Under the pieces are notes generated by a model, which was not told where the DNA came from, did no database searches, and worked only from the letters and a program-made list of their open reading frames with translations. The translations under genes and the position numbers were made by a program. DNA of 64,000 bases from Caulobacteraceae bacterium UBA3198 (GTDB lineage: Bacteria; Pseudomonadota; Alphaproteobacteria; Caulobacterales; Caulobacteraceae), in the NCBI GenBank assembly GCA_002363865.1, contig DEWY01000006.1, positions 248,001-312,000 on the forward strand. The letters run 5' to 3'. Shown piece by piece: positions 18,049 through 28,577 of the stretch (positions are counted from its first letter, which is position 1; every line of letters begins with the position of its first letter).

Positions 18049-19983
18049 ATGGCCAAGCCAACCGAACTGCGTGCGGCCGAGGTCGACGACAGCCGGTACC
18101 GGCTGCTCGTCGACGCGATTACCGACTACGCCATCTACATGCTCGACGCCGATGGCCTCGTGACGAGCTGGAACCCGGGCGCTGAACGGTTCAAGGGTTA
18201 TGAGGCCGGCGAGATCATCGGGCAGCATTTCTCAGTTTTCTATACTGAGGAGGAGCGGGCGGCGGGGGTGCCCCGCGAGGCGCTCGCGACAGCCGCGCGT
18301 GAAGGCCGGTTCGAGCGTGAAGGCTGGCGTGTTCGCAAGGACGGCAGCCACTTTTGGGCGCACGTCATCATTGACCCCATTCGCGACCCTTCAGGCGCGC
18401 TCGTCGGGTATGCAAAGGTCACCCGGGATCTTACCGAGCGGAAAGCGGCCGAACAGACGCTACGCCGCAGCGAGGAGCAGTTTCGACTGCTCGTGCAAAG
18501 CGTCACCGACTACGCGATCTACATGCTGGACCCCGAAGGCCACGTCACAAGCTGGAATTCAGGCGCCGAGCGCATCAAGGGCTACAAGGCCGATGAAGTG
18601 ATCGGGAGGCACTTCTCATCGTTCTACACCGAGGAAGACCGGGAGATCGGCCTGCCGAGGTCGGGATTGGGCGCTGCGAAGGAACATGGCCGCTGGGAGA
18701 CCGAAGGCTGGCGGGTGCGGAAAGACGGCTCGCGCTTTTGGGCGCACGTGGTCATCGACGCAATCTACGATGACTTGGGCGGCATCGTTGGCTTTGCCAA
18801 GGTCACGCGAGACATCACGGAGCGGATGGAAACCCAGCGGGCCCTCGACGAGACGCGCGAGGCCCTGTTCCAGGCTCAAAAACTCGAGGCGGTCGGTCAG
18901 CTGACGGGAGGCGTAGCGCACGACTTCAACAATCTTCTGATGGCCGTTCAAGGGAGCATTGAACTCGCGAAGAAGCGCGCTGTGAATGACCCGAAGCTAA
19001 TGGGCTATCTTGAGAACGCCATGGAGGGCGCTCGCCGTGGCGCAGTGCTCACACAGCGGATGCTGGCGTTTGCGCGCAAGCAGGAACTTCACGTTGAGGC
19101 CGTTGATCTCCACTCGCTTGTGCGAGGCATGCAGCCCTTTATCCAGCGGAGCATCGGACCCACAATCCGGGTCAGCATTCGAGTCCCGTCAAACCTCCCT
19201 CGCGTCCGGACCGATCCCAGTCAGCTCGAAGCGGCCCTGCTCAATCTGGCCGTCAACGCCCGCGACGCCATGCCTGAGGGCGGAGCTCTGATCATCAGCG
19301 CCCGCAAAGTTCGGATTTCGCGCGCGGCCGAAGCGCCGCTTAAGCCGGGTGAATATGTTTGCGTCTCGGTCGTCGATACCGGCGTGGGCATGGACGAAGA
19401 AACCCTGGCGAAGGCCACGGACCCCTTCTTCACGACCAAGGGCGTCGGAAAGGGCACGGGCTTGGGCCTCTCAATGGTGCATGGCCTCGCCACCCAATCG
19501 GGCGGGGCGATGCGGATCGAAAGCACCCTGGGCGGAGGCACATCCATTGATCTCTGGTTGCCCGCAGCGAAGGCCTCGGGGCCCGCGAGCCGGCAATCTG
19601 CGTTGGATGTCGGCGTGGCGCCGAACTCCCCGCCGCTGACCATTCTTGCCGTGGATGATGATCCCCTGGTGTTGGCGAACACCGCAGCGCTGGCCGAAGA
19701 CCTTGGGCACACGGTCGTTGTGGCGTCTTCGGCCCAGGACGCTCTAACGCTGCTCCCGGACCACCAAGGGCTCGACCTTGTCATCACCGATCAAGCGATG
19801 CCCGACATGACCGGTGTCCAGCTCGCCGCAGAGATTCACTCGCTCCGGCCGGGCCTGCCGGTGATCATTGCTACAGGGTTTGCCGAACTCTCCAGCGAGG
19901 CTGCGGCCGGGCTTCCCCGGCTTTCCAAGCCCTTCTCACAGGGTGCGTTGGCCCTGGCGATCAACAGCGCGGTCGCGAAGTAG
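18049..19983 (+). CDS. PAS-PAS hybrid sensor histidine kinase with receiver domain
   Basis: A 644-residue soluble kinase with no membrane segment. Order: PAS 1 (about 18-130), PAS 2 (about 146-258), HisKA dimerisation region with phospho-acceptor His291 in GGVAHDFNNLL, HATPase domain (N box LLNLAVNARDAM, G boxes DTGVGMDEE and GTGLGLSMV), then a receiver domain from about 530 with Asp581 as acceptor and Lys627. The two PAS units align without gaps at an offset of 128 residues, so they are a tandem duplication. The hybrid layout implies a phosphorelay to an unlinked phosphotransfer protein. Ligand unknown. GC is lower than in the flanking housekeeping genes. Confidence 0.93.
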   Translation: MAKPTELRAAEVDDSRYRLLVDAITDYAIYMLDADGLVTSWNPGAERFKGYEAGEIIGQHFSVFYTEEERAAGVPREALATAAREGRFEREGWRVRKDGSHFWAHVIIDPIRDPSGALVGYAKVTRDLTERKAAEQTLRRSEEQFRLLVQSVTDYAIYMLDPEGHVTSWNSGAERIKGYKADEVIGRHFSSFYTEEDREIGLPRSGLGAAKEHGRWETEGWRVRKDGSRFWAHVVIDAIYDDLGGIVGFAKVTRDITERMETQRALDETREALFQAQKLEAVGQLTGGVAHDFNNLLMAVQGSIELAKKRAVNDPKLMGYLENAMEGARRGAVLTQRMLAFARKQELHVEAVDLHSLVRGMQPFIQRSIGPTIRVSIRVPSNLPRVRTDPSQLEAALLNLAVNARDAMPEGGALIISARKVRISRAAEAPLKPGEYVCVSVVDTGVGMDEETLAKATDPFFTTKGVGKGTGLGLSMVHGLATQSGGAMRIESTLGGGTSIDLWLPAAKASGPASRQSALDVGVAPNSPPLTILAVDDDPLVLANTAALAEDLGHTVVVASSAQDALTLLPDHQGLDLVITDQAMPDMTGVQLAAEIHSLRPGLPVIIATGFAELSSEAAAGLPRLSKPFSQGALALAINSAVAK

Positions 19984-20374
19984 CCCGTGCTTCGTGACGT
20001 GGACTGAAATTCAATGGCGTCGGCGTCAGGGCGCTGATCAGGCCCCTCTTCCCGCCCAGCCAAGCCGTCACGGAGCGACCACGACTCTAGCCGCGGAGAC
20101 TCGGCTGATTGGTGACCGGCGCGGCCGAAGTCGCTGAGCGATCGGGGAGCAGGGTGGCGGCGCCGCGAGAACCGTGAAGGACGATTTTAATCCCCTCGGA
20201 CCTGGATAACCAGGTGGGCGCCATGTGTCCGGGGCCACGGCGCCGGACAGGGACAGCTCCCTTCGAGACAATTAAGGTCGGAGGAATTAGGTTGCCTTCG
20301 ACGTGAGCCACAGCAGACCCGCCGAGACCCAATCTAGGCGCGGCCCAGGGCGATAACAAGGCGCGTGCGCGCGC
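19984..20374. other. 391-bp intergenic region with hairpins, no convincing gene
   Basis: Lies between the convergent kinase and zapA stop codons. Short frames here have no family-like features. Visible structures are ACCTGG-ATA-ACCAGGT-type symmetry near 20204-20219, and TGTCCGG (20226-20232) with CCGGACA (20243-20249). No T-tract follows either. It may hold remnants of the junction made when the kinase gene came to lie beside zapA, or an unrecognised RNA. Confidence 0.5.
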
Positions 20375-20701
20375 CTATTCCGCCGCCAGCTGCTCGATCT
20401 TCTTGGCCGCCCCATCCAGGGCCGCCACGGCCCTGGATTCGATCCGCGCCCGGTCAGACTGCAGGCGGGCGAGTTCGGCCTGAACGCCGGACATGCGGCT
20501 GCGGGAATCCCATAGCTCATCGGCCAGCAGCAGGGCCGCCATGAGGAAGAGCCGCGTCTCCGTCAGCTGTCCCATGTCCTGGGAGACGGCGCGGACCTGG
20601 CGGTCGAACAGCCGCACCAGCTCCAAGAGATGCGCCTCCTGGCCATCCTCGCAGCCCACCTGATAGGGCCGGCCGTTCACCTCGATGGTCACCTGGGCCA
20701 T
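20375..20701 (-). CDS. zapA: Cell division protein ZapA
   Basis: A 108-residue FtsZ-ring-associated protein. The N-terminal VTIEVNGRPYQVGCEDGQEAHLLEL globular part is typical of ZapA, followed by a long helix (ETRLFLMAALLLADELWD, then ARLQSDRARIES) that forms the tetramer coiled coil. It bundles FtsZ protofilaments at midcell. The DUF4164 gene precedes it with a 3-bp gap, the usual alphaproteobacterial pair. ZapA is often next to 6S RNA and the cyclo-ligase gene; here a kinase gene and 391 bp intervene. Confidence 0.92.
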   Translation of the reverse strand: MAQVTIEVNGRPYQVGCEDGQEAHLLELVRLFDRQVRAVSQDMGQLTETRLFLMAALLLADELWDSRSRMSGVQAELARLQSDRARIESRAVAALDGAAKKIEQLAAE

Positions 20702-20704
20702 GGG

Positions 20705-21082
20705 TCAGTCCTCCCGGGTCATGGGGTCGGGGGTTTCGGCGTCAGAGGCCGGCTCAAGGTCGAGCTGCGGCTCGTCCTCATCGAAGGCTGAGCCCTCGGC
20801 GTCGGGCGCCTCGTCAGCCTCCAGAACCTCGCGAATCTCGGCGATGGCCCGGCCAAGGGCGGCGGAGGCCTCGGCGCCGGCGGCCTCCAGAGCCTTCTCC
20901 CGGGCGCGGGCCTCGTCCAGTTCGGCGGCCAGCTTGGCGCGGTCCTGGTCGAACAGGCCGCCGGCCTCCAGCCCGGCGCGGCCCCTGGCCTCGCCCAGGC
21001 GCTGTTCCAGCAGGGCGATGGCGCGTTCGAGCCGACGGGCGGCCTGGTCTATGGCGCTCTCGCTAGCGGGATCACGGATCAT
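20705..21082 (-). CDS. DUF4164-family coiled-coil protein
   Basis: A 125-residue acidic protein. Residues 8-90 are a continuous amphipathic helix (IDQAARRLERAIALLEQRLGE, later ELDEARAREKALEAA), and the C-terminus is a disordered Asp/Glu-rich tail. The family sits upstream of zapA across alphaproteobacteria and a link to cell division has been supposed from that position only. Its biochemical role is unknown. It is the first gene of the zapA operon, divergent from tkt. Confidence 0.85.
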   Translation of the reverse strand: MIRDPASESAIDQAARRLERAIALLEQRLGEARGRAGLEAGGLFDQDRAKLAAELDEARAREKALEAAGAEASAALGRAIAEIREVLEADEAPDAEGSAFDEDEPQLDLEPASDAETPDPMTRED

Positions 21083-21230
21083 TCAGGACTCCAGAAGTGT
21101 GTCCGTTAATCTATAGCCCGCGCCGGGCGTGGCCTGAAAGCGGCGCATTTCTTGACCGCCGCGCCCGTGCATGCGACCCCGCCAGCCTGCGCCCCGCCCC
21201 CTTGCGACCTTCAGTCTTCCCGGAACGCTC

Positions 21231-23201
21231 ATGCCCGCACAGCTCCAGACCATGGCCGACGCCATCCGTGTCCTTTCCATGGACGCCGTCCACCGCGCCA
21301 AGTCGGGGCATCAGGGCATGCCCATGGGTATGGCCGACGTGGCCACCGTCCTGTGGTCGAAGTTCCTGAAGTATGATGCGACCAACCCGGACTGGGCCGA
21401 CCGGGACCGGTTCGTCCTGTCGGCGGGCCACGGCTCGATGCTGATCTACGCCCTGCTGCACTTGACCGGCTTCAAGGCCGTGACCATGGACGAGATCAAG
21501 AACTTCCGTCAGTGGGGCTCCAAGACCGCCGGCCATCCCGAGTACGGCCACACGCCGGGCGTGGAGACCACCACCGGTCCCCTGGGCCAGGGCGTCGCCA
21601 CGGCTGTGGGCATGGCCATGGCCGAGCGTCATCTGGCCGCCCGCTTCGGCGATGATCTGGTGGATCACCGCACCTGGGTGATCGCCGGCGACGGCTGCCT
21701 GATGGAGGGCGTCAGCCAGGAGGCCATCTCCATGGCCGGCCGCTTCAAGCTCAACAAGCTGACCGTCCTGTTCGACGACAACAACACCACCATCGATGGC
21801 GAGGCGACCATCGCCGAGACCGGCGACCAGATGGCCCGCTTCAAGGCGGCCGGCTGGGCGGTGAAGGCCGTGGACGGCCACGACTTCGGCAAGATCGCCG
21901 CGGCCCTGCGCTGGGCCACCCGGCAGGACAAGCCGACCATGATCGCCTGCAAGACCAAGATCTCGAAGGGCGCCGGCCGCAAGGAAGGTGACCCCCACAG
22001 CCACGGCTACACCCTGTTCGACGACGAGATCGCCGATTCCCGCCTGGCCATGGGCTGGAGCCACGAGCCCTTTGTCATCCCCGATGAGGTCTACAAGCCC
22101 TGGCGCTCGGCCGGCCGCAAGGGCGGCAAGGCCCGCAAGAACTGGGAAAAGGCCCTGGGCGCTTCGCCCATGAAGGCGGAGTTCCAGCGGGCCATGGCCG
22201 GCGAACTGCCGCAAAACGCCTTCGAGCGCCTCGACGCCCACATCGCCGAGATGGCCAAGACCGCGCCGGCCAACGCCACCCGCGTCCATTCCGGCACAGC
22301 GCTTGAGCAGCTGGTCCCCGCCATCCCGGAAATGGTCGGCGGCTCGGCCGACCTGACCGGATCGAACAACACCTTCGTCAAGGGCACCCCGGCCTTCGAC
22401 GCCCCGGACTATGCCGGCCGCTACGTGCATTACGGCATCCGCGAGCACGGCATGGCCGCGGCCATGAACGGCATGGCCCTGCACGGGGGCGTCATCCCCT
22501 ATTCCGGCACCTTCATGGTGTTCTCCGACTATAGCCGCCCGGCCATTCGGCTCGGCGCCCTGATGGGCGCGCGGGTGATCCATGTGATGACCCACGATTC
22601 AATCGGCCTGGGCGAAGACGGCCCCACCCACCAGCCGGTGGAACACCTGGCCTCCCTGCGGGCCATGCCGAACCTCAACGTCTATCGCCCGGCCGACGCG
22701 GTGGAGGCCGCCGAGTGCTGGAAGCTGGCGCTCTCGACGCCGACCACGCCCTCGATCATGGCCCTGTCGCGCCAGAAGGTCCCGGCAGCGCGGACCGAGC
22801 CTGCGGGCGAGAACCTCTCGGCCCGGGGCGCCTATGAGCTGCGCGCCGCCGATGGCGAGGCCAAGGCCACCATCTTCTCCACGGGTTCCGAGGTGTCCAT
22901 CGCCCTGGCGGCCCGCGACCTGCTGCAGGCCCGTGGCGTGCCCACCCGGGTGGTTTCGGTCCCCTGCTGGGAGCTGTTCTCCGCCCAGAGCCCGGAATAC
23001 CGCGCCTCGGTGATCGGCAAGGCGCCGGTGCGCGCGGCGGTGGAAGCCGCCGTCAGCCTGGGCTGGGAGCGGTTCATCGGCGAGGACGGCGTGTTTATCG
23101 GCATGTCCAGCTTCGGCGCCAGCGCCCCCTATGAGCGGCTCTACAAGGAGTTCGGCATCACCGCCGAAGCCGTCGCCGACGCCGTCCAGGCCAAGGTCTA
23201 A
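21231..23201 (+). CDS. tkt: Transketolase
   Basis: A 656-residue thiamine-diphosphate enzyme of the pentose phosphate pathway. The N-terminal domain has [16 protein letters not shown], the TPP motif GDGCLMEG...NNTTIDG near 150-180, and the PYR domain ends with the transketolase signature [13 protein letters not shown]. It exchanges two-carbon units between sugar phosphates. I use ATG 21231 with GGAA upstream rather than an earlier in-frame ATG whose leader is Pro/Arg-rich. It leads a same-strand block with purT, gap, pgk and fba; purT follows after five bases. Confidence 0.96.
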   Translation: MPAQLQTMADAIRVLSMDAVHRAKSGHQGMPMGMADVATVLWSKFLKYDATNPDWADRDRFVLSAGHGSMLIYALLHLTGFKAVTMDEIKNFRQWGSKTAGHPEYGHTPGVETTTGPLGQGVATAVGMAMAERHLAARFGDDLVDHRTWVIAGDGCLMEGVSQEAISMAGRFKLNKLTVLFDDNNTTIDGEATIAETGDQMARFKAAGWAVKAVDGHDFGKIAAALRWATRQDKPTMIACKTKISKGAGRKEGDPHSHGYTLFDDEIADSRLAMGWSHEPFVIPDEVYKPWRSAGRKGGKARKNWEKALGASPMKAEFQRAMAGELPQNAFERLDAHIAEMAKTAPANATRVHSGTALEQLVPAIPEMVGGSADLTGSNNTFVKGTPAFDAPDYAGRYVHYGIREHGMAAAMNGMALHGGVIPYSGTFMVFSDYSRPAIRLGALMGARVIHVMTHDSIGLGEDGPTHQPVEHLASLRAMPNLNVYRPADAVEAAECWKLALSTPTTPSIMALSRQKVPAARTEPAGENLSARGAYELRAADGEAKATIFSTGSEVSIALAARDLLQARGVPTRVVSVPCWELFSAQSPEYRASVIGKAPVRAAVEAAVSLGWERFIGEDGVFIGMSSFGASAPYERLYKEFGITAEAVADAVQAKV

Positions 23202-23206
23202 GCCCC

Positions 23207-24406
23207 ATGCGCCTTGGCACGCCGCTCTCGCCAAGCGCTCTGCGCGTCCTGCTGCTGGGCTCGGGCGAGCTCGGCAAGGAGGTGGCCATCGAGCTGCAGC
23301 GCCTGGGCTGCGAGGTGATCGCCGTCGACCGCTATGCCGATGCGCCCGCCATGCAGGTGGCCCATCGCAGCCATGTCATCGCCATGACGGATGCGGCCGC
23401 CCTGCGCGCCGTGGTCGAGGCCGAACGGCCCCACCTGATCGTGCCGGAGATCGAGGCCATCGCCACCGACGAGCTGGCGGCGATCGAGGCGGCGGGCCTG
23501 GCTGTGGTGATCCCCACCGCCCGGGCCGCCCAGCTGACCATGAACCGCGAGGGCATCCGTCGTCTGGCCGCCGAAGAGCTGGGCCTGGCCACATCGCCCT
23601 ACGCCTTCGCCTCCACAGAGGCCGAGCTGGCGGCCGGGGCGGCAGGCGTGGGCTATCCCTGCTTCGTCAAGCCGGTGATGTCGTCCTCGGGCAAGGGCCA
23701 GTCCTACGTGCAGGACGAAGCTGGGATTGCGGAGGCCTGGCGCTACGCCCTGGAGGGCGGCCGGGTCGAACAGGCCCGGGTCATCGTCGAGGGGCGCATC
23801 GATTTCGACTTCGAGATCACCCAGCTGACCGTGCGGGCCCGCGGTCCCGACGGCGAGGTGGCCACCCACTTCTGCGAACCCATCGGCCACCGGCAGGTCC
23901 AGGGCGACTATGTGGAAAGCTGGCAGCCGCAAGCCATGAGCCCGCTGGCCCTGAAGCGCGCCCGGGAGATCGCCGCCCGCGTCACCGCCAGCCTTGGGGG
24001 CCTCGGCCTCTTCGGGGTCGAGCTGTTCGTGAAGGGCGACGAGGTCTGGTTCTCCGAGGTTAGCCCCAGGCCCCACGACACGGGCCTGGTGACCCTGGCC
24101 ACCCAGGTCCAGAGCGAGTTCGCCCTGCACGCCCGGGCGATCCTGGGCCTGCCGGTGGATGTCGCCTTGCGCGAACCTGGAGCCAGCGCGGTGATTTATG
24201 GCGGCAAGGAGGCCCGCGGCGTGGCCTTTGAGGGCGTGGCCGAGGCCCTGGCTGTGCCCGGCGCGGACCTGCGTCTGTTCGGCAAGCCCGAGGCCTTCGC
24301 CCGCCGTCGCATGGGCGTGGCGCTGGCGCGGGCCGCCACCATCGAAGCCGCCCGGACCCGCGCCCTGGAGGCCGCCGCCAAGGTCCGGGTGGTCAAGGGC
24401 GACTGA
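23207..24406 (+). CDS. purT: Formate-dependent phosphoribosylglycinamide formyltransferase PurT
   Basis: A 399-residue ATP-grasp enzyme that makes formyl-GAR from GAR, formate and ATP in purine synthesis. It starts with [22 protein letters not shown] (dinucleotide-like fold). [10 protein letters not shown] follows, then ATP-grasp lid residues [13 protein letters not shown] and metal-binding [25 protein letters not shown]. This is the folate-independent route, an alternative to PurN. It is unusual to see it placed between transketolase and gap; the 5-bp spacing suggests co-translation with tkt. Confidence 0.95.
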   Translation: MRLGTPLSPSALRVLLLGSGELGKEVAIELQRLGCEVIAVDRYADAPAMQVAHRSHVIAMTDAAALRAVVEAERPHLIVPEIEAIATDELAAIEAAGLAVVIPTARAAQLTMNREGIRRLAAEELGLATSPYAFASTEAELAAGAAGVGYPCFVKPVMSSSGKGQSYVQDEAGIAEAWRYALEGGRVEQARVIVEGRIDFDFEITQLTVRARGPDGEVATHFCEPIGHRQVQGDYVESWQPQAMSPLALKRAREIAARVTASLGGLGLFGVELFVKGDEVWFSEVSPRPHDTGLVTLATQVQSEFALHARAILGLPVDVALREPGASAVIYGGKEARGVAFEGVAEALAVPGADLRLFGKPEAFARRRMGVALARAATIEAARTRALEAAAKVRVVKGD

Positions 24407-24417
24407 GGCGTCTGTTG

Positions 24418-24433
24418 CGAGGCGGGCGCCTCG
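24418..24433 (+). terminator. Short hairpin after purT
   Basis: CGAGGC and GCCTCG form a 6-bp stem with a GGGC loop, 12 bases past the purT stop. There is no T-run, so it may only pause or stabilise the transcript. Confidence 0.35.
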
Positions 24434-24477
24434 TCCGCCGCCTGACAGACTCCATGACCCTTTGGGCGTACTAGCGC

Positions 24478-24506
24478 TTGACTCGCGCGCGGGCGCCCGC
24501 ACAAAA
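24478..24506 (+). promoter_or_regulatory. Candidate promoter of gap-pgk-fba
   Basis: TTGACT (24478-24483) is a good -35 box. At 17-base spacing the -10 position reads ACAAAA, a poor match, so the assignment rests mainly on the -35 box and on location about 60 bases before the gap start. Confidence 0.3.
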
Positions 24507-24568
24507 CCCCGGCAAAACAATCGGAAAACGTCGCCCGCCGACCCTCATCCCGCCAGGAGAACACCACC

Positions 24569-25576
24569 ATGACCGTCCGCGTCGCCATCAACGGTTTCGG
24601 CCGCATCGGCAGGCTCGTCCTGCGCTCGATCATCGAGCATGGCCGCACCGACATCGAAGTGGTGGCGATCAACGACCTGGGCCCCGTCGAGACCAACGCC
24701 CACCTGCTGCGTTATGACAGCGTGCACGGCCGCTTCCCCGGCGTGGTCACCGTGGATGGCGACACGATCAATGTGGGCCGCGGGCCGATCAAGGTGACGG
24801 CCATCCGCAACCCGGCCGAGCTGCCGCACAAGGAACTGGGCGTCGACATCGCCCTGGAATGCACCGGCCTGTTCACCTCCAAGGAAAAGGCCGCCGCCCA
24901 CCTGGAAGCTGGCGCCAAGCGCGTCCTGGTGAGCGCGCCTTGCGACAACGCCGACAAGACCATCGTCTTCGGCGTCAACCACGACGTCCTGACCAAGGAC
25001 GACCTGGTGGTCTCCAACGCCTCGTGCACCACCAACTGCCTGGCCCCAATCGCCAAGGTGATCCACGACCTGTGCGGGATCGAGCGCGGCTACATGACCA
25101 CGATCCATTCCTATACCGGCGACCAGCCGACCCTGGACACCATGCACAAGGACCTCTACCGCGGCCGAGCCGCGGCCATGTCCATGATCCCCACCTCCAC
25201 GGGCGCGGCCAAGGCCGTGGGCCTGGTTCTGCCGGAGCTGGCCGGCAAGCTGGACGGCTCCTCGATCCGGGTGCCGACCCCTAATGTCTCGGTGGTCGAC
25301 CTGAAGTTCGTGCCCGGCCGCAAGGTGACCAAGGACGAGATCAACGCCGCCCTGCAGGCCGCCGCCGACGGCGCCATGAAGGGCGTGCTCGACACCTCCA
25401 ACGATCCGCTGGTCTCCATCGACCTGAACCACATCGCCGCCTCGTCCACCGCCGCCCTGCCCCAGACCCAGGTGATCGAAGGCCAGCTCGGCCGGGTTCT
25501 TTCCTGGTATGACAACGAGTGGGGCTTCTCGACCCGGATGAGTGACACGGCGCTGGCCATGGCCAAGCTGATCTGA
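24569..25576 (+). CDS. gap: Glyceraldehyde-3-phosphate dehydrogenase, type I
   Basis: A 335-residue glycolytic enzyme. NAD-binding [13 protein letters not shown] opens the protein, the catalytic Cys lies in [12 protein letters not shown] near residue 155, and phosphate-binding [15 protein letters not shown] follows. The C-terminal [13 protein letters not shown] is conserved. It converts glyceraldehyde-3-phosphate to 1,3-bisphosphoglycerate. Asp/Asn signature around NDLGPVE suggests NAD use, though cofactor choice cannot be fixed by eye. AGGAG lies eight bases before the ATG. Followed by pgk and fba. Confidence 0.97.
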   Translation: MTVRVAINGFGRIGRLVLRSIIEHGRTDIEVVAINDLGPVETNAHLLRYDSVHGRFPGVVTVDGDTINVGRGPIKVTAIRNPAELPHKELGVDIALECTGLFTSKEKAAAHLEAGAKRVLVSAPCDNADKTIVFGVNHDVLTKDDLVVSNASCTTNCLAPIAKVIHDLCGIERGYMTTIHSYTGDQPTLDTMHKDLYRGRAAAMSMIPTSTGAAKAVGLVLPELAGKLDGSSIRVPTPNVSVVDLKFVPGRKVTKDEINAALQAAADGAMKGVLDTSNDPLVSIDLNHIAASSTAALPQTQVIEGQLGRVLSWYDNEWGFSTRMSDTALAMAKLI

Positions 25577-25667
25577 TCGGCTCCCCGGACGTTCGCCTAA
25601 GAGGCCGATGCGCCCGGGTTCCGGCCCGGGCGCGGCCCGCCGCCCACGCCCTGACTGCTGGAAGCCG

Positions 25668-26858
25668 ATGACCTTCAAGACTCTCGACGACGCGGATCTC
25701 TCCGGGAAGCGCGCCCTGGTGCGTGTGGATTTCAACGTGCCGATGCACGAGGGGGAGGTGTCCGACGACACCCGCCTTCAGGCTGCGGTCCCGACCATCC
25801 AGAAGCTGCGCCAAGGCGGCGCCAAGGTGGTGCTGCTCGCCCACTTCGACCGCCCGAAGGGCAAGGTCGTGCCGTCGATGAGTCTGGAGCCCATCGTCCC
25901 GGCTCTGTCCAAGGTGCTGGGCATGCCGGTGGCCTTCGCGGCCGACTGCGTCGGCGAGGCCGCCGCCGCCGCGGTGGACGCCTTGGGCCCCGGCGACGTG
26001 CTGCTGCTGGAGAACGTCCGCTTTCACGCCGGCGAAGAGGGCGCCGACCCCGCCTTCGCCAAGGCCCTGGCCGCCAATGGCGACCTCTATGTGAACGACG
26101 CCTTCTCGGCCGCGCACAGGGCCCACGCCTCCACCGAGGGCCTGGCCCACGTTCTGCCCGCCTATGCCGGCGAGCAGATGCGCCTGGAGCTGTCGGCCCT
26201 GGACAAGGCGCTGGGCAAGCCCGAGCGCCCGGTCCTCGGTATCGTCGGCGGTTCGAAGGTCTCGACCAAGCTCGACCTGCTCAGCCACCTGGTGACCAAG
26301 CTCGACAAGCTGGCCATCGGCGGAGGCATGGCCAACACCTTCCTCTACGCCCAGGGCCACGATGTCGGCGCGTCCTACTGCGAGAAGGACATGGCCGAGA
26401 CCGCCCGGGACATCATCCGCCTGGCCGGCCAGCACAACTGCAAGCTCTTCCTGCCCCTCGACATCGTGGTGGCCGAGAAGATGGCGCCGGGCGCGCCGGC
26501 GCGAGTCCGCACCCTGGGCGCCGTGGACGAACACGAACGCATCCTCGACGCCGGGCCCGAGACGATTGAGCGTCTCTGCCGGGCGATGGACAATTCCAAG
26601 ACCCTGATCTGGAACGGCCCGCTGGGCGTTTTCGAGATGCCGCCCTTCGATAAGGCGACCGTTTCAGCAGCGAAACACGCCGCCGAGCTGGTGAAATCCG
26701 GCCGACTGGTGGCTGTCGCCGGCGGTGGTGATACGGTGGCGGCTCTGAACGCGGCGGGCTGCGCGGAGGACTTCACCTTCGTCTCGACGGCCGGCGGCGC
26801 GTTCCTTGAATGGATGGAAGGCAAGACCCTGCCCGGTGTGGCGGCTCTGAGCCAGTAA
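25668..26858 (+). CDS. pgk: Phosphoglycerate kinase
   Basis: A 396-residue kinase, normal length. [15 protein letters not shown] is the N-terminal substrate-binding signature. [26 protein letters not shown], and the C-terminal nucleotide part with [12 protein letters not shown] and [12 protein letters not shown] are all present. I start at ATG 25668, preceded by GGAAG; the frame extends 60 bases further up but is GC-biased noise. Transcribed with gap (91-bp gap) and fba (31-bp gap). Confidence 0.97.
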   Translation: MTFKTLDDADLSGKRALVRVDFNVPMHEGEVSDDTRLQAAVPTIQKLRQGGAKVVLLAHFDRPKGKVVPSMSLEPIVPALSKVLGMPVAFAADCVGEAAAAAVDALGPGDVLLLENVRFHAGEEGADPAFAKALAANGDLYVNDAFSAAHRAHASTEGLAHVLPAYAGEQMRLELSALDKALGKPERPVLGIVGGSKVSTKLDLLSHLVTKLDKLAIGGGMANTFLYAQGHDVGASYCEKDMAETARDIIRLAGQHNCKLFLPLDIVVAEKMAPGAPARVRTLGAVDEHERILDAGPETIERLCRAMDNSKTLIWNGPLGVFEMPPFDKATVSAAKHAAELVKSGRLVAVAGGGDTVAALNAAGCAEDFTFVSTAGGAFLEWMEGKTLPGVAALSQ

Positions 26859-26889
26859 GAGACAAAGAGAGAAACGGACGGATACGGCG

Positions 26890-27975
26890 ATGGCCCGGAT
26901 AACCCTGAGACAGCTTCTCGATCATGCCGCCGAGCACAGCTATGGCGTGCCGGCCTACAATATCAACAACATGGAACAGGGCCTGGCGATCATGGAGGCC
27001 GCCCATGCGGTCAATGCGCCGGTCATCATCCAGGCCAGCCGCGGCGCGCGCTCCTACGCCAATGACATCGTGCTGAAGCACCTGATCGATGCGCTCGCCG
27101 AGATGTACCCGCACATCCCGATCTGCATGCATCAGGACCACGGGAACAACGAGGCCACCTGCGCCACGGCGATCCAGTTCGGCTTCACCTCGGTGATGAT
27201 GGACGGCTCGCTGATGGCCGACGCCAAGACGCCCGCCGACTACGACTACAACGTCAAGGTCACCCGCAACGTGGTGGACATGGCCCACTGGGTCGGCGCC
27301 AGCGTCGAGGGCGAACTGGGCGTGCTGGGCAGCCTTGAAACCGGCATGGGCGAGAAGGAAGACGGCCACGGCTTCGAGGGCAAGCTCGGCCATGACCAGC
27401 TGCTCACCGATCCCGACCAGGCCGTGGAGTTCGTGAAGGCCACTCAGGTGGATGCGCTGGCCATCGCCATGGGCACCAGCCACGGCGCCTACAAGTTCAC
27501 CCGCAAACCGGACGGCGACGTCCTGGCGATGAATGTGATCGAAGAGATCCACCGCCGCCTGCCCAACACCCATCTGGTGATGCACGGCTCGTCCTCGGTG
27601 CCGCAGGACCTGCAGGACATCATCAACCAGTACGGCGGCCAGATGCCCCAGACCTGGGGCGTGCCGGTGGAAGAGATCCAGCGCGGCATCAAGCACGGCG
27701 TGCGCAAGATCAATATCGACACCGACAACCGGATGGCCATGACCGGCGCCATCCGCAAGGTGTTCGCTGAGAACCCCGCCGAGTTCGACCCGCGCAAGTA
27801 TCTGAAGCCCGCCATGGACGCCATGCGCACGGTCTGCCAGCAGCGGTTCGAAGAATTCGGCTGCGCCGGCTGGGCCGACAAGATCAAGCCGCTGCCGCTC
27901 TCGGTCATGGCCAAGCGCTATGCCTCAGGCGAGCTGGACCCGAAGATCGGCGTGAGCCGCCAGGCGGCGGAGTAG
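26890..27975 (+). CDS. fba: Fructose-bisphosphate aldolase, class II
   Basis: A 361-residue zinc-dependent aldolase of the longer CbbA-like type. [13 protein letters not shown] is the start signature. Zinc and catalytic residues are in [12 protein letters not shown] (HxDH), [25 protein letters not shown] and [10 protein letters not shown], and the phosphate site is [11 protein letters not shown]. It cleaves fructose-1,6-bisphosphate in glycolysis and makes it in gluconeogenesis. Last gene of the gap-pgk-fba unit; a perfect hairpin follows 25 bases past the stop. Confidence 0.97.
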   Translation: MARITLRQLLDHAAEHSYGVPAYNINNMEQGLAIMEAAHAVNAPVIIQASRGARSYANDIVLKHLIDALAEMYPHIPICMHQDHGNNEATCATAIQFGFTSVMMDGSLMADAKTPADYDYNVKVTRNVVDMAHWVGASVEGELGVLGSLETGMGEKEDGHGFEGKLGHDQLLTDPDQAVEFVKATQVDALAIAMGTSHGAYKFTRKPDGDVLAMNVIEEIHRRLPNTHLVMHGSSSVPQDLQDIINQYGGQMPQTWGVPVEEIQRGIKHGVRKINIDTDNRMAMTGAIRKVFAENPAEFDPRKYLKPAMDAMRTVCQQRFEEFGCAGWADKIKPLPLSVMAKRYASGELDPKIGVSRQAAE

Positions 27976-28000
27976 TTGCAAAGCTGGCGACCTGAGCCGC

Positions 28001-28033
28001 CCAGAGGCCACCCTGCGCCGTGGTGGCCTCTGG
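28001..28033 (+). terminator. Hairpin terminator after fba
   Basis: Perfect 12-bp stem CCAGAGGCCACC (28001-28012) with GGTGGCCTCTGG (28022-28033). No T-run follows, so efficiency is uncertain. Confidence 0.55.
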
Positions 28034-28047
28034 CGTCGAGGTTGAAA

Positions 28048-28530
28048 GTGAATGCGCCGCTGATGGTGCTTACGAGTGCGCTGACGGTCCTAATCGCGGG
28101 CTGCTCAAATACCCTTGGCTCGCCATCGACCCTAACCACGGAGCGGGACGCGCCGCTTCAGTGCGCATCGGAGTTTCCTTGGATTGAGGATGCGATCGCG
28201 ACCGCCCTCGCCAGCGCGCGTAATCTGCTGGCGCGCGAATTGGCCGACTATCCGTCAGCGAGGTTCCAGTCCGTTTTTGCCATCGGCTCAGTGCACGGCG
28301 ATGTGATCACCTTCTGCGGCCGTATGGTTGATGGATCGGCAACAGTCGGCACCAACGATTGGACCACGTTCATGATCTATACCAGCCCGCGGCGGGACAG
28401 CTTCATGACCATGGCAGACGAAAACCCTGGGGACCAAATGTTGGACATGATCTGCGGTCGCGAGCTCGAGGTCCACGAATTCGCGCTGCCTGTCACTTGC
28501 GACCTGGCTGAGCGCTTCGCCTACCGCTGA
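28048..28530 (+). CDS. Hypothetical lipoprotein
   Basis: About 160 residues. A short hydrophobic stretch MVLTSALTVLIAGC ends in an LIAGC lipobox, predicting a diacylglyceryl-modified Cys near residue 18 and a membrane anchor. The mature part has four Cys (in LQCASEF, VITFCGRM, MICGRELEV, VTCDLAE) that could pair in the periplasm. I prefer GTG 28048, six bases after GAGG; TTG 28042 and ATG 28063 are alternatives. GC is lower than in flanking genes. I do not recognise a family. It is convergent with bfr. Confidence 0.65.
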   Translation: MNAPLMVLTSALTVLIAGCSNTLGSPSTLTTERDAPLQCASEFPWIEDAIATALASARNLLARELADYPSARFQSVFAIGSVHGDVITFCGRMVDGSATVGTNDWTTFMIYTSPRRDSFMTMADENPGDQMLDMICGRELEVHEFALPVTCDLAERFAYR

Positions 28531-28577
28531 CCTACTGAACCCCACGTCGGTGGCTCCGCACGAGAGGGCGGGAGCGC

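Noticed and set aside
20087..20359. 90-codon minus-strand frame in the gap after zapA
   Set aside because: No ribosome site, no family-like pattern, and it runs through two hairpins.
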